DNA of 64,000 nt, from the NCBI GenBank assembly GCA_002270565.1, contig NQMI01000042.1, positions 217,710-281,709 of the forward strand, in the 5' to 3' direction. Source of the DNA: Stenocarpella maydis (Eukaryota > Ascomycota > Sordariomycetes > Diaporthales > Diaporthaceae). The notes beneath the pieces are model-generated. The model saw only the letters and a program-made list of their open reading frames with translations. It was not told where the DNA came from and ran no database searches. Of this stretch, positions 11,045 to 20,003 are shown piece by piece (the first letter of the stretch is position 1; every line of letters begins with the position of its first letter). Position numbers and translations under genes: made by a program.

Positions 11045-12182
11045 ATGGCGAGCCCACGCCGCAGGATCGAGACTGATGTGAGTCTCCCACTATCAACACG
11101 TGGCCACAAGAATGCTCCGACGGTGCTGACTTTCTGTTGTCTGTCCACAGGTCATGAAGTACGTCCCCGCAGTTGCCGCCATGCCGGCATGGTGTCTGTC
11201 GTTGTGCCTAGTCAGCTCGCTAACCGGTCTTTAGGATGTATGGCCCAACGATGAACGGTTCCTTGCGCCAAGACTAACCACAGCAGGCTGATGAGCGACT
11301 ACGAGGTGACTCTAGTCAACGACAACAGTGAGTCTAGATGCCCCCAACCCGCCCTGGCCTTTGCTCCGGCTAACCGGTTGCAGTGTAAGAGAGACCTTAG
11401 ACCAACGACAACCCTATCCCAGACCCCCAACCCCGCGGCTCACACCTCCGAACAGGCAAGAATTCTACATCAAGTTCAAGGGGCCCACAGAGAGTTAGTG
11501 AATAGAGAACAAGATGAGAGCACCAGGGCAGGTCAGAGAGGCTCACATAGGAATGCACAGCTCCCTTCGAAGGCGGCGTGTGGAAAGTCCACGTCGAGCT
11601 ACCCGACCAATACCCCTATAAGTCTCCGAGCATCGGCTTCACGAACCGCATATTCCACCCAAATATCGACGAGCTGTGAGTAGGCCCACGTATACGCATC
11701 AGAGGACGAGGACAGCATATTGCAGGAAATACAACAAGGCAACGAGAGGTGCGGAGCTGCAGCAGGCTGACTCCTGGAAACAATGCTAGGTCGGGCTCCG
11801 TCTGTCTCGATGTCATCAACCAGACGTGGTCACCAATGTACGACATGATAAACATCTTCGAGGCCTTCCTGCCACATCTCCTGCGTTACCCAAACCCTTC
11901 CGACCCGCTCAACGGAGAGGCCGCCGCCCTGATGCTTAGGGATCCCAAGGGATACGAGACCAAAGTCCGAGGTGCGTGACCCTGTCCAGAATCCCGGTGC
12001 TCCGGGTTTGCCCCGTGCCGTGGCAGTCTACTTACATCACGACAGAGTATGTCCAACGATATGCGAGCAAGGACGCCGCGGAGGAGGCCGGCGCCGAGAG
12101 TGAGGACGATGACGACATGAGCTCCGTGGGCAGCTTCGGTGACGACGACGACGAGCCCGCAGGCCAGATGGACGATGTGTAG
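11045..12182 (+). CDS. ubc8: Ubiquitin-conjugating enzyme E2, UBC8/UBE2H type
   Basis: E2 enzyme; yeast Ubc8 acts with the GID/CTLH ligase in regulated breakdown of gluconeogenic enzymes. Nine exons are needed: 11045-11077, 11151-11158, 11235-11237, 11287-11327, 11384, 11456-11493, 11561-11675, 11790-11971 and 12046-12182, giving 185 residues. Signatures: [49 protein letters not shown], the catalytic Cys in [13 protein letters not shown], and [11 protein letters not shown]. The acidic tail ([17 protein letters not shown]) is typical of this subfamily. Introns are 49-114 bp with good donors and CTAAC-type branch sites. A 3-nt exon restores the VMKMLM spacing and a 1-nt exon restores the conserved Met before QEF together with the reading frame. 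Family call is firm; the two microexons are inferred. Confidence 0.9.
11235..11237 (+). other. ubc8: inferred 3-nt microexon of ubc8
   Basis: Flanked by TTTAG before and GTATGG after. The left intron 11159-11234 (76 bp) has branch GCTAAC; the right intron 11238-11286 (49 bp) has branch ACTAAC. Including GAT gives Lys-Met-Leu-Met, matching the spacing of yeast Ubc8 (Lys-Leu-Leu-Met). Skipping it keeps frame but deletes one residue in helix 1. Confidence 0.65.
11384..11384 (+). other. ubc8: inferred single-nucleotide exon of ubc8
   Basis: The base T lies between TTGCAG (acceptor of intron 11328-11383, 56 bp) and GTAAGA (donor of intron 11385-11455, 71 bp). Exon 4 ends in A and the next coding exon starts with G. 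The T is therefore needed to form the conserved ATG (Met) of NDN-M-QEF and to keep frame. No single-intron solution was found that keeps frame. Confidence 0.7.
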
Positions 12183-12684
12183 GCCACGTCTCCTAGCATA
12201 GCGAGAGAGCATTCACTTTGATCATCAACTCTTTATGGCGTCGTCGGTCTCACACCCCTGGGTTGGTTTGCATTGGAAGTTCTGGATTCTATAAGATGGC
12301 GTGCCTTTTTTTTTTCCTTTCTTTCCTTTGACGTGTTTGATTTTCATTGGAGCGGAACGAACTGTTGTTCGTGAACCCTCCACTACGTTTCCCCCGAGGT
12401 GAGCATGTCTCGATTCCCAGGGACAAGGCAAGCGAGAGAGAGCAAAGGCTTGGACTATTCTGCTGGGAGGAAATAGTTGACAAGTAACATTCGTATGGGC
12501 CCCTGCACAAAGGAACAACAACCTGATATCAGATAACTGGTCAATGGAGATAACACTACTCAACGAGAATCCTGAAGGCTGCATGAACAAGTCTTGTGTT
12601 TCGAATAAGTACTCCATGGGGTATCATAATGCGTTTCAAAAATAGAAGAAAAAGCAAAGCATTGTACGGTTACCTCTTGCAAGG
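12183..12684. other. intergenic between convergent genes
   Basis: About 500 bp between the 3' ends of ubc8 and the CCDC130-like gene. A T-rich run lies near 12307-12330. It probably contains both 3' UTRs; no gene seen. Confidence 0.6.
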
Positions 12685-13782
12685 TCAGTCCGAGTCATAA
12701 TCCACGAGACCCGAAGATATCGCAGCGGTCTTCTCAGGGGGCTTGTCTTGTGGCGGTGGGCTGGGTTCAGCCTCAACCGGCCTCTTCCTCTTCAACCCAG
12801 GCAGGATATTAGCCGTGCTTCTCGTTGCGTCTCTGCTCCGTGGCTCGAGGAAAGGATCGCTGGCCATCCGGGTGTTGCCCACAATCTCGGAGACCAGGGA
12901 CTCCCTCATCTTGGACGCCGCGATCTCCGACTTGAGTAACTTCCTGGCGGGAGTCTTCTTGTCCTTGGCCGTCTTGTCCGGCGCCGAGGACTTGGCCCCC
13001 CCGAAGAGCGGCTTCGCGAGTGCCTTCTCGCCCTCCTCGCCCAGGCCCTCGGGCGCGGCGCCAAACTCCACCAGCCCGGCCCACCGGGCGTCCTCGTCGC
13101 TCTCGGGCAGCAGCTCGATGCCCAGGCCCATCCTGTCCCTGAGCTCCTCGGCGGCCGCGCCGTCTCTCTCCCTCTGCCTCCTCCCCGCGCGGAAGGACCT
13201 CCTCAGCGCCTGGTTCCGCGCGTAGGGGTCGTCCCACTGCCTCGCGTTGGCGTCCTCGATCTCGCCGATGCGCTCGCGCGCGGCGGCCAGCGCGGCGCGG
13301 TCGGCAATGGTCTTCTCGAGGTTGGAGAAGGCCACCTCGCGCTCCTCGGCCTGCTCGCGCGGCGTCTTGATGACGGGGGCCGCGGCGCCGTCGCCCACGA
13401 GCGAGTCGCCCTCGTGCCTCGCCTCCCCCGTGTCGCGCCTCCGCCCGCCCGAGGCGACCACGTACGCCGTGTTGGCCGGGTCCGTCCGCACCTCGATGTA
13501 GCCCCCGCAGGCGGCGTGCCGCATGCGGAAGCTGTACACGGGGCTGCTGTAGTAGTTGCCGACCTTCTCCTTCTCCGCGTTGAAGCGCACGCCCTGCCCG
13601 ATCAGCGCGGGCGGGTCGCACGTCCCGCACCACACGGCGAAGGGCATCTCGAAGCGCACCATCATGCTGCGGAGCTTGGAGGCGCGCGCGCCGAGGCCGT
13701 GGCCCCTGCCCGAGGCCTGGTTGGGCGTGGCGACGCCTTCGAGCTCCGGCGGGACGTACCGCCCCATGTTGAAGCCTTGCAT
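12685..13782 (-). CDS. CCDC130/YJU2B-type (Cwf16 family) splicing factor
   Basis: Member of the Yju2/CCDC94/CCDC130 family (S. pombe Saf4 branch), nuclear proteins linked to the catalytic spliceosome. Single exon of 365 residues. It starts with MQGFNMGRYVPPE, which is diagnostic for the family. The conserved core (~35-110) has VWCGTC, GVRFNAEKEKVGNYYSSP, FRMRHAACGGYIEVRTDP and NTAYVV. The second half of the zinc site reads H-A-A-C where Yju2 proteins have C-x2-C. Residues ~140-230 are charged helices with likely coiled coil. The tail is disordered, with basic GLKRKRP (probable nuclear signal) and ends DYDSD. Very high GC in the third codon position makes the opposite strand open too; that is a shadow. 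The start at 13782 is unambiguous. Confidence 0.92.
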   Translation of the reverse strand: MQGFNMGRYVPPELEGVATPNQASGRGHGLGARASKLRSMMVRFEMPFAVWCGTCDPPALIGQGVRFNAEKEKVGNYYSSPVYSFRMRHAACGGYIEVRTDPANTAYVVASGGRRRDTGEARHEGDSLVGDGAAAPVIKTPREQAEEREVAFSNLEKTIADRAALAAARERIGEIEDANARQWDDPYARNQALRRSFRAGRRQRERDGAAAEELRDRMGLGIELLPESDEDARWAGLVEFGAAPEGLGEEGEKALAKPLFGGAKSSAPDKTAKDKKTPARKLLKSEIAASKMRESLVSEIVGNTRMASDPFLEPRSRDATRSTANILPGLKRKRPVEAEPSPPPQDKPPEKTAAISSGLVDYDSD

Positions 13783-14149
13783 CTTGGGCGGTGGTGGGTT
13801 GGGTGCCGGATATCTTGTGTGGCTGGCTGGTGCCTGGGTTTGTCTTTGGCATGCGGGATGACGGATTTCGAGGAGCGGCTTGGGTTGGACAGGGGCGGGG
13901 TCTATTGGTTCAGATCGGGGTCTAGGCTTAGATTTACAGTGTCAATGTTCTCTGAAGCCCCTTTTCACGGAGACCCCATACGATCCCGTATGTACCATGG
14001 CGACACATGTGCGTGCAAGCAACAACGGTCCAGGGAACCTCAGAGCCGAGACCGATGCGATGGGTACGTCCAAATACTTACCTGTCAGATCGAGTGGGTC
14101 GTATTTTGGAGATCTGCGAACCGCCCATCGATGCTCTGGTGGTGATGGG

Positions 14150-14157
14150 TGACGTCA
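14150..14157 (+). promoter_or_regulatory. palindromic CRE (TGACGTCA)
   Basis: Perfect TGACGTCA, the consensus for ATF/CREB bZIP factors, about 240 bp upstream of the ATG at 14389. A second site, TGACGTTA, lies at 14194-14201. In fungi Atf1/AtfA factors bind such sites in stress and spore genes (known biology); binding here is inferred. Confidence 0.55.
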
Positions 14158-14226
14158 GGCTGTTTGTTGATCATTTTAGCTGGTGATGTATTGTGACGTT
14201 AACAGCCTGGCCGTTGTCTGAGGCTG

Positions 14227-14233
14227 TATATAA
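14227..14233 (+). promoter_or_regulatory. TATA box
   Basis: TATATAA about 155 bp upstream of the small gene's ATG, just after the CRE-like sites. Position and sequence fit a strong regulated core promoter. Confidence 0.6.
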
Positions 14234-14388
14234 GGCCAGAAGAGGACATTTGAGAACTCAGGCCTGGAGACTTCAGATTTTCATTAGACATCTAGAGGCA
14301 ATCGGTATAATCTAGCCTGAACTACTCGCGCGTTTTCCATTTCATATCGCCCTCACCACAGAGTTACTGTACATACACAACATCAACC

Positions 14389-14748
14389 ATGGCACCATCC
14401 AAGACAGCCGGAGGTCAGGCACCCAGCGACAAGTTCGTCAAGAAACAGGCACAAGGTCCGTGGTGCTCCGCAATCTTCCGCTTTGTATCTCCTGAAATCG
14501 GTGTCTAACTATTTCCCATCACAGCCCAGGGACTCGGCGCTGACAATGCCCCCGCACACAAGGAAGGCCACGCGCCAGGTGAGGCGCCCGTCGCCTCGGA
14601 CAGCGGCCTGCCAGGCAAGGGGAACAAGTATGAGGAGGCAGCGTCTGGCACTGGAGCCTTGACATCGACGAATGATGTTGGGACCACGGGCATCCGCCCT
14701 GCGCAGCCTGGGAGTGCTGCGCCGGGTCCGGTCGTGCAAGGGGCCTAG
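14389..14748 (+). CDS. small hydrophilic Gly/Ala/Pro-rich protein (96 residues), stress-type
   Basis: Not recognised as a named family. Exons 14389-14455 and 14525-14748. The 69-bp intron starts GTCCGT, a weak donor, and has branch TCTAAC and acceptor TCACAG. The start context CAACCATGG is strong. The protein has no Cys, no aromatic core, no signal peptide and no membrane segment. It is rich in Gly, Ala, Pro, Lys and Gln (KFVKKQAQ, GNKYEEAASGTG, PAQPGSAAPG). This composition is like small disordered stress or desiccation proteins. The upstream CRE pair and TATA box fit a stress- or sporulation-induced gene. Both points are inference. Confidence 0.72.
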
Positions 14749-15458
14749 ATCTCGGGGCACGTACAAATATCAATAGCATATTGTCATTGAAGAAGCGCGT
14801 TCAAACAAGGTTCCTGAATTCGAAGAGAACTTTTTTTTTACCAGACATTGTATAATAATCCTTGCTGGAGGTGAGGAATACATGTTGCGAATTAAGCAGA
14901 CGGTAGATCTAAGACAATTGCGTGGGATTGGCATTCCCATTGCTAGGTACGTAAATCGGTAATATTGAAGAGACAAGGGCGATTTTTGCCCATTTGTCTG
15001 CCCCATATTTCCGGGGCATCTGGAAATACTGTGAAGAGGCCCCTCCAAAATTCAGTGGCTGATGTCTCGAGCGATATCGAGTAAGAACAGACCTTACCTG
15101 TACACTGCTTTCTCCAGGACGGCGCCACAGGGAAGGGAGCGGATGACCTGCTCATTCCCCGAGGCATCTAATCAGTCGCAGGTGTGGAGGAGATTGTGGC
15201 AATATATGTGTTCTTCTCGAGCTTCCTCTACACTGTGCCCGTTGCAGTTCGTCCAGTTGGCGCAGGAGATGCTGACATGCAGATGGTGTAACACAGCCTC
15301 CTGCAGTCCAGCCGAGCGACTCAACGTGGTCAGGCTCCAGCATTTCCCCTCTTTCTCCCGTGGCCACATCACCAACGCGATCCAACCCATAGCCCCGACA
15401 TCTTTGGGGCCTTTAACCCTCAGAAGCCTGCCGGAAACGGTGCACAGAATCCGACACA
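14749..15458. other. intergenic, no gene seen
   Basis: About 700 bp between the small gene and the NACHT gene. Nothing recognisable beyond short spurious frames. Confidence 0.6.
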
Positions 15459-18400
15459 ATGTCTGGGCTCGAACCCCTCGCAGCCTTAGGCCTGGCCTGT
15501 AACATATTGCAGCTGATCGAGGTCGGCTGCACCACCATCAAGCTCGCGAGGAATACCTACCAGAGCAAATCACCGACCATTGACAAGGAACTTGAGGATA
15601 ATGCTTCTGTCTTGAAGACCATCAGCGGCGAAGTCAAAGGCGTTAAACGCCCCGCAAGTCCATCGAACCTCGAAAAGCAGCTCATTTCCACGGCCGACAA
15701 GTGCTTTGCTGCCGCACGAGACCTTCAAGAGGAAGTTTTTTTCCTTCTCGATAACGCATCGCACAAGAAGCTTGCGGCGACCTTAAAGGTTGTTGCCAAG
15801 ACGACATGGCGTAGGCGACGCCTGGACAGGCTGCAGGACAGCTTAGAGAACGCAGGGAAGCTCATGGAGAAGACGCTTTTGGCCCAAATATGGTAAGACA
15901 CAGGTCTCCAGGTATTTCCCGAATCCTGAATTATGATGTGAGGCTGATGATACACCAACAGGTCTCGAACCCGCGCTGCCGAGCTCGATCTCAGTGCCGT
16001 CAAACATGACCTTCGAACTTTCATTCAGGAATACCGAAGTGGGAAGAGAGACATCAAGCATCTGGTCTCTAACGAAGGCCTGATGACAAGAAAGCATATA
16101 TCCGCCTCGTCCAAAGAAACGCTCGAGGCTATTGATGTCGTCCACAAACAAATGAACAGGCTGACACTCAAATCAGACGTTCAAGTTGATCAGAACAAAC
16201 GGGAACGCCTACTTCGGAGCCTGAAGTTTCCAGGATTCAACGAGCGCCGGAACCAAGTATCAGAAGCTTACAAGAGCACTTTCAAGTGGATCTTTCTCGG
16301 GGATGACGGCCCCGTGCAGGAGGATCTGGGAGAACCATCCAAGGCTAGCTGGGATCTTTTCTCCAACTGGCTGAGTTCCACAGCCGATATTTACTGGATC
16401 AGCGGGAAGCCTGGGTCTGGGAAGACGACTCTGGTCAAATTTGTCCTAAACCACCCAAAGACAACCACCTATCTCAACACCTGGTCCCCGCAGACTCTGA
16501 TAATTTCCCATTTCTTTTGGCGCCCGGGCACTGCGATGCAGCAGAATATCAAGGGTCTGCTCTGCTCCCTCCTATTCCAAATGCTAGAAGGCAGTGTAAT
16601 TGCTGCGAATCATGTTCTTCAAAAACTCCAGGCCGCCGAATCGAGTGCGAAAGAAGAAGATACGGACTGGTCCACCCCGGAACTTCGCACCATCCTTCTG
16701 GAAACCTTGTCTGCATACAATCGTCCTGTTTGTATTTTTATCGACGGTTTGGATGAGTTTGATCCTGAGGACGGGCCTATGGAAATACTTGACCTTGTCG
16801 AGCAGTTACGTCGCTGCCAGAACACGAAGCTGTGCTTGTCAAGCCGCCCTGAGCATATCCTCGAGGAACGCTTGCTATCCTATCCACATCTGCGACTGCA
16901 GGATTTGACCAGGAGAGACCTAGAACGGTATTGTCAAGACCACATGAAACTCACTCCGTTGGTCTACCGTACGAACCAATCCAGCAGTTTCGGGGACGAT
17001 GAGAACCCTATCAAACTGCTGGTGGATAAGGCCGAGGGCGTGTTCCTATGGCTCGTGCTTGCGATCAAGAGCATCAACAAGGGCTTCACACACGGAGATA
17101 CAGGTACAATGATCCGACAGAGAATAGATCTCTTGCCCGGAGACCTAACCAGATTGTATAAAGACATGTGGGATAGAGCTTGCGAGGGCAATCCGGCGAC
17201 ATACCGTCAAATTGCTGCGCTATATTTTAGACTGATGCTGCCAACTCAGTTCTTGTCGAACAGCATAAGAAACGATTTCTGGGAAGAGCCAAGTTTACTT
17301 CACCTCATGCTAGCTTCGACTCCACATGCAGACCAACTTCTTGACGCCATCAATAGTCCTGTCGACCTTGTCCCACAAGAAAAGTTACTGGAAGCTTGCG
17401 CAGCAGTTATGCGACAATTGAAGATATACTGCTGTGGACTCGTCGAGACATCTTTAGTGCCTGCTCGAAGCTGGGAAAGGAAAGTTGTGGGTTGGTATGG
17501 TCCTCAGTACGATATGCTCTGGTCTGTCTGTGGTCTGGCAAAGCTCGAATTCGTTCACCGGACCGCGCAAGACTTTCTTCTTGACACATTTGATGGACAG
17601 GAGATTTTAAACCAAGCCCGCACGTCAGAAAGCTCTCTTATATACAAATGGATCAGGGCGCATCTGGCAATCGATCAGCTCTATGTGTACGATCCACTCG
17701 GCTTAGAAGGTTACGTCAACATTCTCGAACAGAACGCACGCGGAGTACCTTGGTCCGGGGACCCAGAGCGAGAACGAACCATCTCGTACCTCAGAGAACT
17801 GTCCAGCTCGGGCCGGCTTCTTTGCGGACAGGAGTACCGGGCAAGACTCTGTGCGGCAACAGATTTCCTCAACGTGGCTGCCACAATTTACGACGCAGAA
17901 CCTTTGTGGAAGTCGGAAATTTCCCTTCTTTCCATGGAAAAAGTCTCCGAAATCCTTTTGAACTTTGGAGTGGAAGACCTCACCTTACCACCCTATGGTT
18001 GCTTCGCCAAGACTTGGGGTCACCCTTTAATCAGGAAGCTGCTTTCTGAAGGGGCTGACCCAAATTGGCGCGGCACCACGTATATCCCATGGAACTTGCC
18101 CTGGCGGTTTCCGGCGTCCTCACAGGTGCAAACGCCATTCACCCAGTGCCTAGAAATCATTCTGAACGAGCTGATAAGGCTGGTAGAGTCAGAAGACCGC
18201 CATTCATCCATGGGAACCGATTCAATCGTCGCGATGCTCAAAGTGCTGGATATGTTCCTGTCTCATTCGGCTGACCTTGGAGATAAGGTCTATTTCGCAG
18301 CGAGCCCCTCAGATAATACCTTAATGATTCTACGACAGGCAATAAAACTCTGGTGCAGCTCTCATATCCACAGGGTCGACTACCTGATATTGCAATTTCC

Positions 18401-18920
18401 AGCACACGTTGTTCTGAAGTTAGTGCTAGACTACCTAGAGGCTGGGACCGAGCACTCGCGGCACAGAAATGAGACAGGACACGGAGAAATATCATTTCTC
18501 GTGGCTAAAAGTCGTGAGTACTTGGACGATCGGCCTGGCTGGGAGCACTGTCGCGTCATCGGCAGACTCACGGACCAAGGACGGGGGTACTCCGATGGCA
18601 ACGATCCTCCCGCCAACGACGAGCGGCAATGGTACACGCCTTTGGAAGGATGCCAAGTCGAGATTTTTGTCAAGTTGTTGAGGTGCCTCTTGGTAGATGA
18701 TTCAATGTTGTCGCCATCTGAACAGAGCGATAGTATCGTGAAGTCGCTTGACCAGCAATTACAATGGACTTTGCAAGCGAGCGGGCATCACAAGATCTTC
18801 GAATCCCTCATCGACCTTGGAATATTGGCTAAGATTGATTATGAAGTGCATGATATACAGGGCTGGGTCGAAAAGTTTCGGAGGCGTCTATTCACAGACG
18901 GAAGGTCTCTGCAGAACTGA
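15459..18920 (+). CDS. NACHT-domain STAND protein (fungal NLR-like)
   Basis: Signal-transducing NTPase of the type used in fungal non-self recognition and regulated cell death. Exons 15459-15892 and 15962-18920 with a 69-bp intron (GTAAGA...CAACAG, branch-like GCTGATG), 1130 residues. Residues 1-~150 are a helical N-terminal domain (hydrophobic LAALGLACNILQLIE) resembling the fungal STAND N-terminal/HeLo-like type. The NACHT core has Walker A GKPGSGKT (293-300), Walker B FIDGLDE (404-410) and the LCLSSRPE segment (435-442). A helical region follows, including WLVLAIKSINKG and FVHRTAQDFLLD, typical of NACHT winged-helix parts. The C-terminal half has no clear WD40, ankyrin or TPR repeats, so the sensor part is unassigned. 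The frame is intact throughout. Start is the first ATG of the open N-terminal domain. Confidence 0.88.
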
Positions 18921-20003
18921 GCATACGGGGTGAAGCCTCAAGGACATGTCGGCGCGGCGATGCAGTTCCGTCTTTACTGGTCAGTCATGGTCGTTGCTCA
19001 GCCTTTTCTGGCGATTGACACGCTCATCAGTACGTAAATTATACCCACAAGTGTTCCCGTACAAATACGGATGGGGCGACATTGCTCCTTGATTCGATGC
19101 GCTTTTTCATGGGCTTTGCTTGTCCATCAACTTTTACCACCATTCTTGCTCCATTCGCATACCCACACACCTCTCTCTGTCTGTGTTTTATGGGTATAAA
19201 TCTTGCGACAGTGGGAGCATGGGTGGGAGATGGTTGATATACCAGTGTACCCTTCATTTTTGGACTTCAGGCCTGGGATACGAGTATCCGACTTCAATTC
19301 AATAACTATATGTCTCTTTTTCGCCATGGCACAAATGGTGCGCCGATGTGTCTCCCGTTATCAACGACACGAGTATCCAATTTCATAGAATTGGATTCGT
19401 GGTTCCGGTTCTACAATACAATATCTCCACAGAATGAAACTTCAAACTGTTTACAATTTGGTGCCGGCAGGAAGTGGAGTATACCCCCAAGTACTCCGTA
19501 CACGACAGCATTCTGGGGGCCGTGTCTACACTTCTCCGGAAAGAGTATTGTTCACCAAAAATTGTCCATCCGGTCCTTGCGTACCTATGCCCGGGATCCA
19601 ACGCCGTGATATACCTGTTTCACGCTCGACAGACGAAGACTGCCCGCCCTCAACTCGTCATCACGCAGTCTGAGCTTCCCCAGGAACGCCCCTACACTCC
19701 ACAAGCAAAGCGCCCTTTCGCAAAAGGCCTGGCCCAGAGTCGAATATCGGACGGATTCATCGGATGACTGCCGGTGGCTTAGGGTGATGGCGGGTCTGGT
19801 TCAGGATACCAACAATCTCATGGGCCAAAAAACACGGATAGGCTGTAGGCTGCCAGGTTTAGCAGACGTGAGGACGAGGCACAAGCGGTGGCTGGAATTG
19901 AGCCCATGACCCGTCCAGAGGACAAGAGCAACGTAACAGTCGCTTGCAATATGCATGTGAAGATGAATGAGTATTGGCCCTGCATATCAGGCAGTGTGCT
20001 ATC
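18921..20003. other. intergenic between convergent genes
   Basis: About 1.1 kb between the 3' ends of the NACHT gene and the thiolase. No convincing gene, RNA or repeat found. Confidence 0.6.

Larger units (their letters stand above)
13783..14388. promoter_or_regulatory. divergent promoter region
   Basis: About 600 bp between the CCDC130-like gene and the small gene at 14389. The part near the small gene holds two CRE-like sites and a TATA box, listed separately. It sits directly upstream of both coding regions, so it probably serves both. Confidence 0.6.

Noticed and set aside
12809..13852. 347-codon frame overlapping the CCDC130-like gene
   Set aside because: Same strand, other frame, Arg/Gly-rich and without motifs; the 365-residue frame carries all conserved residues.
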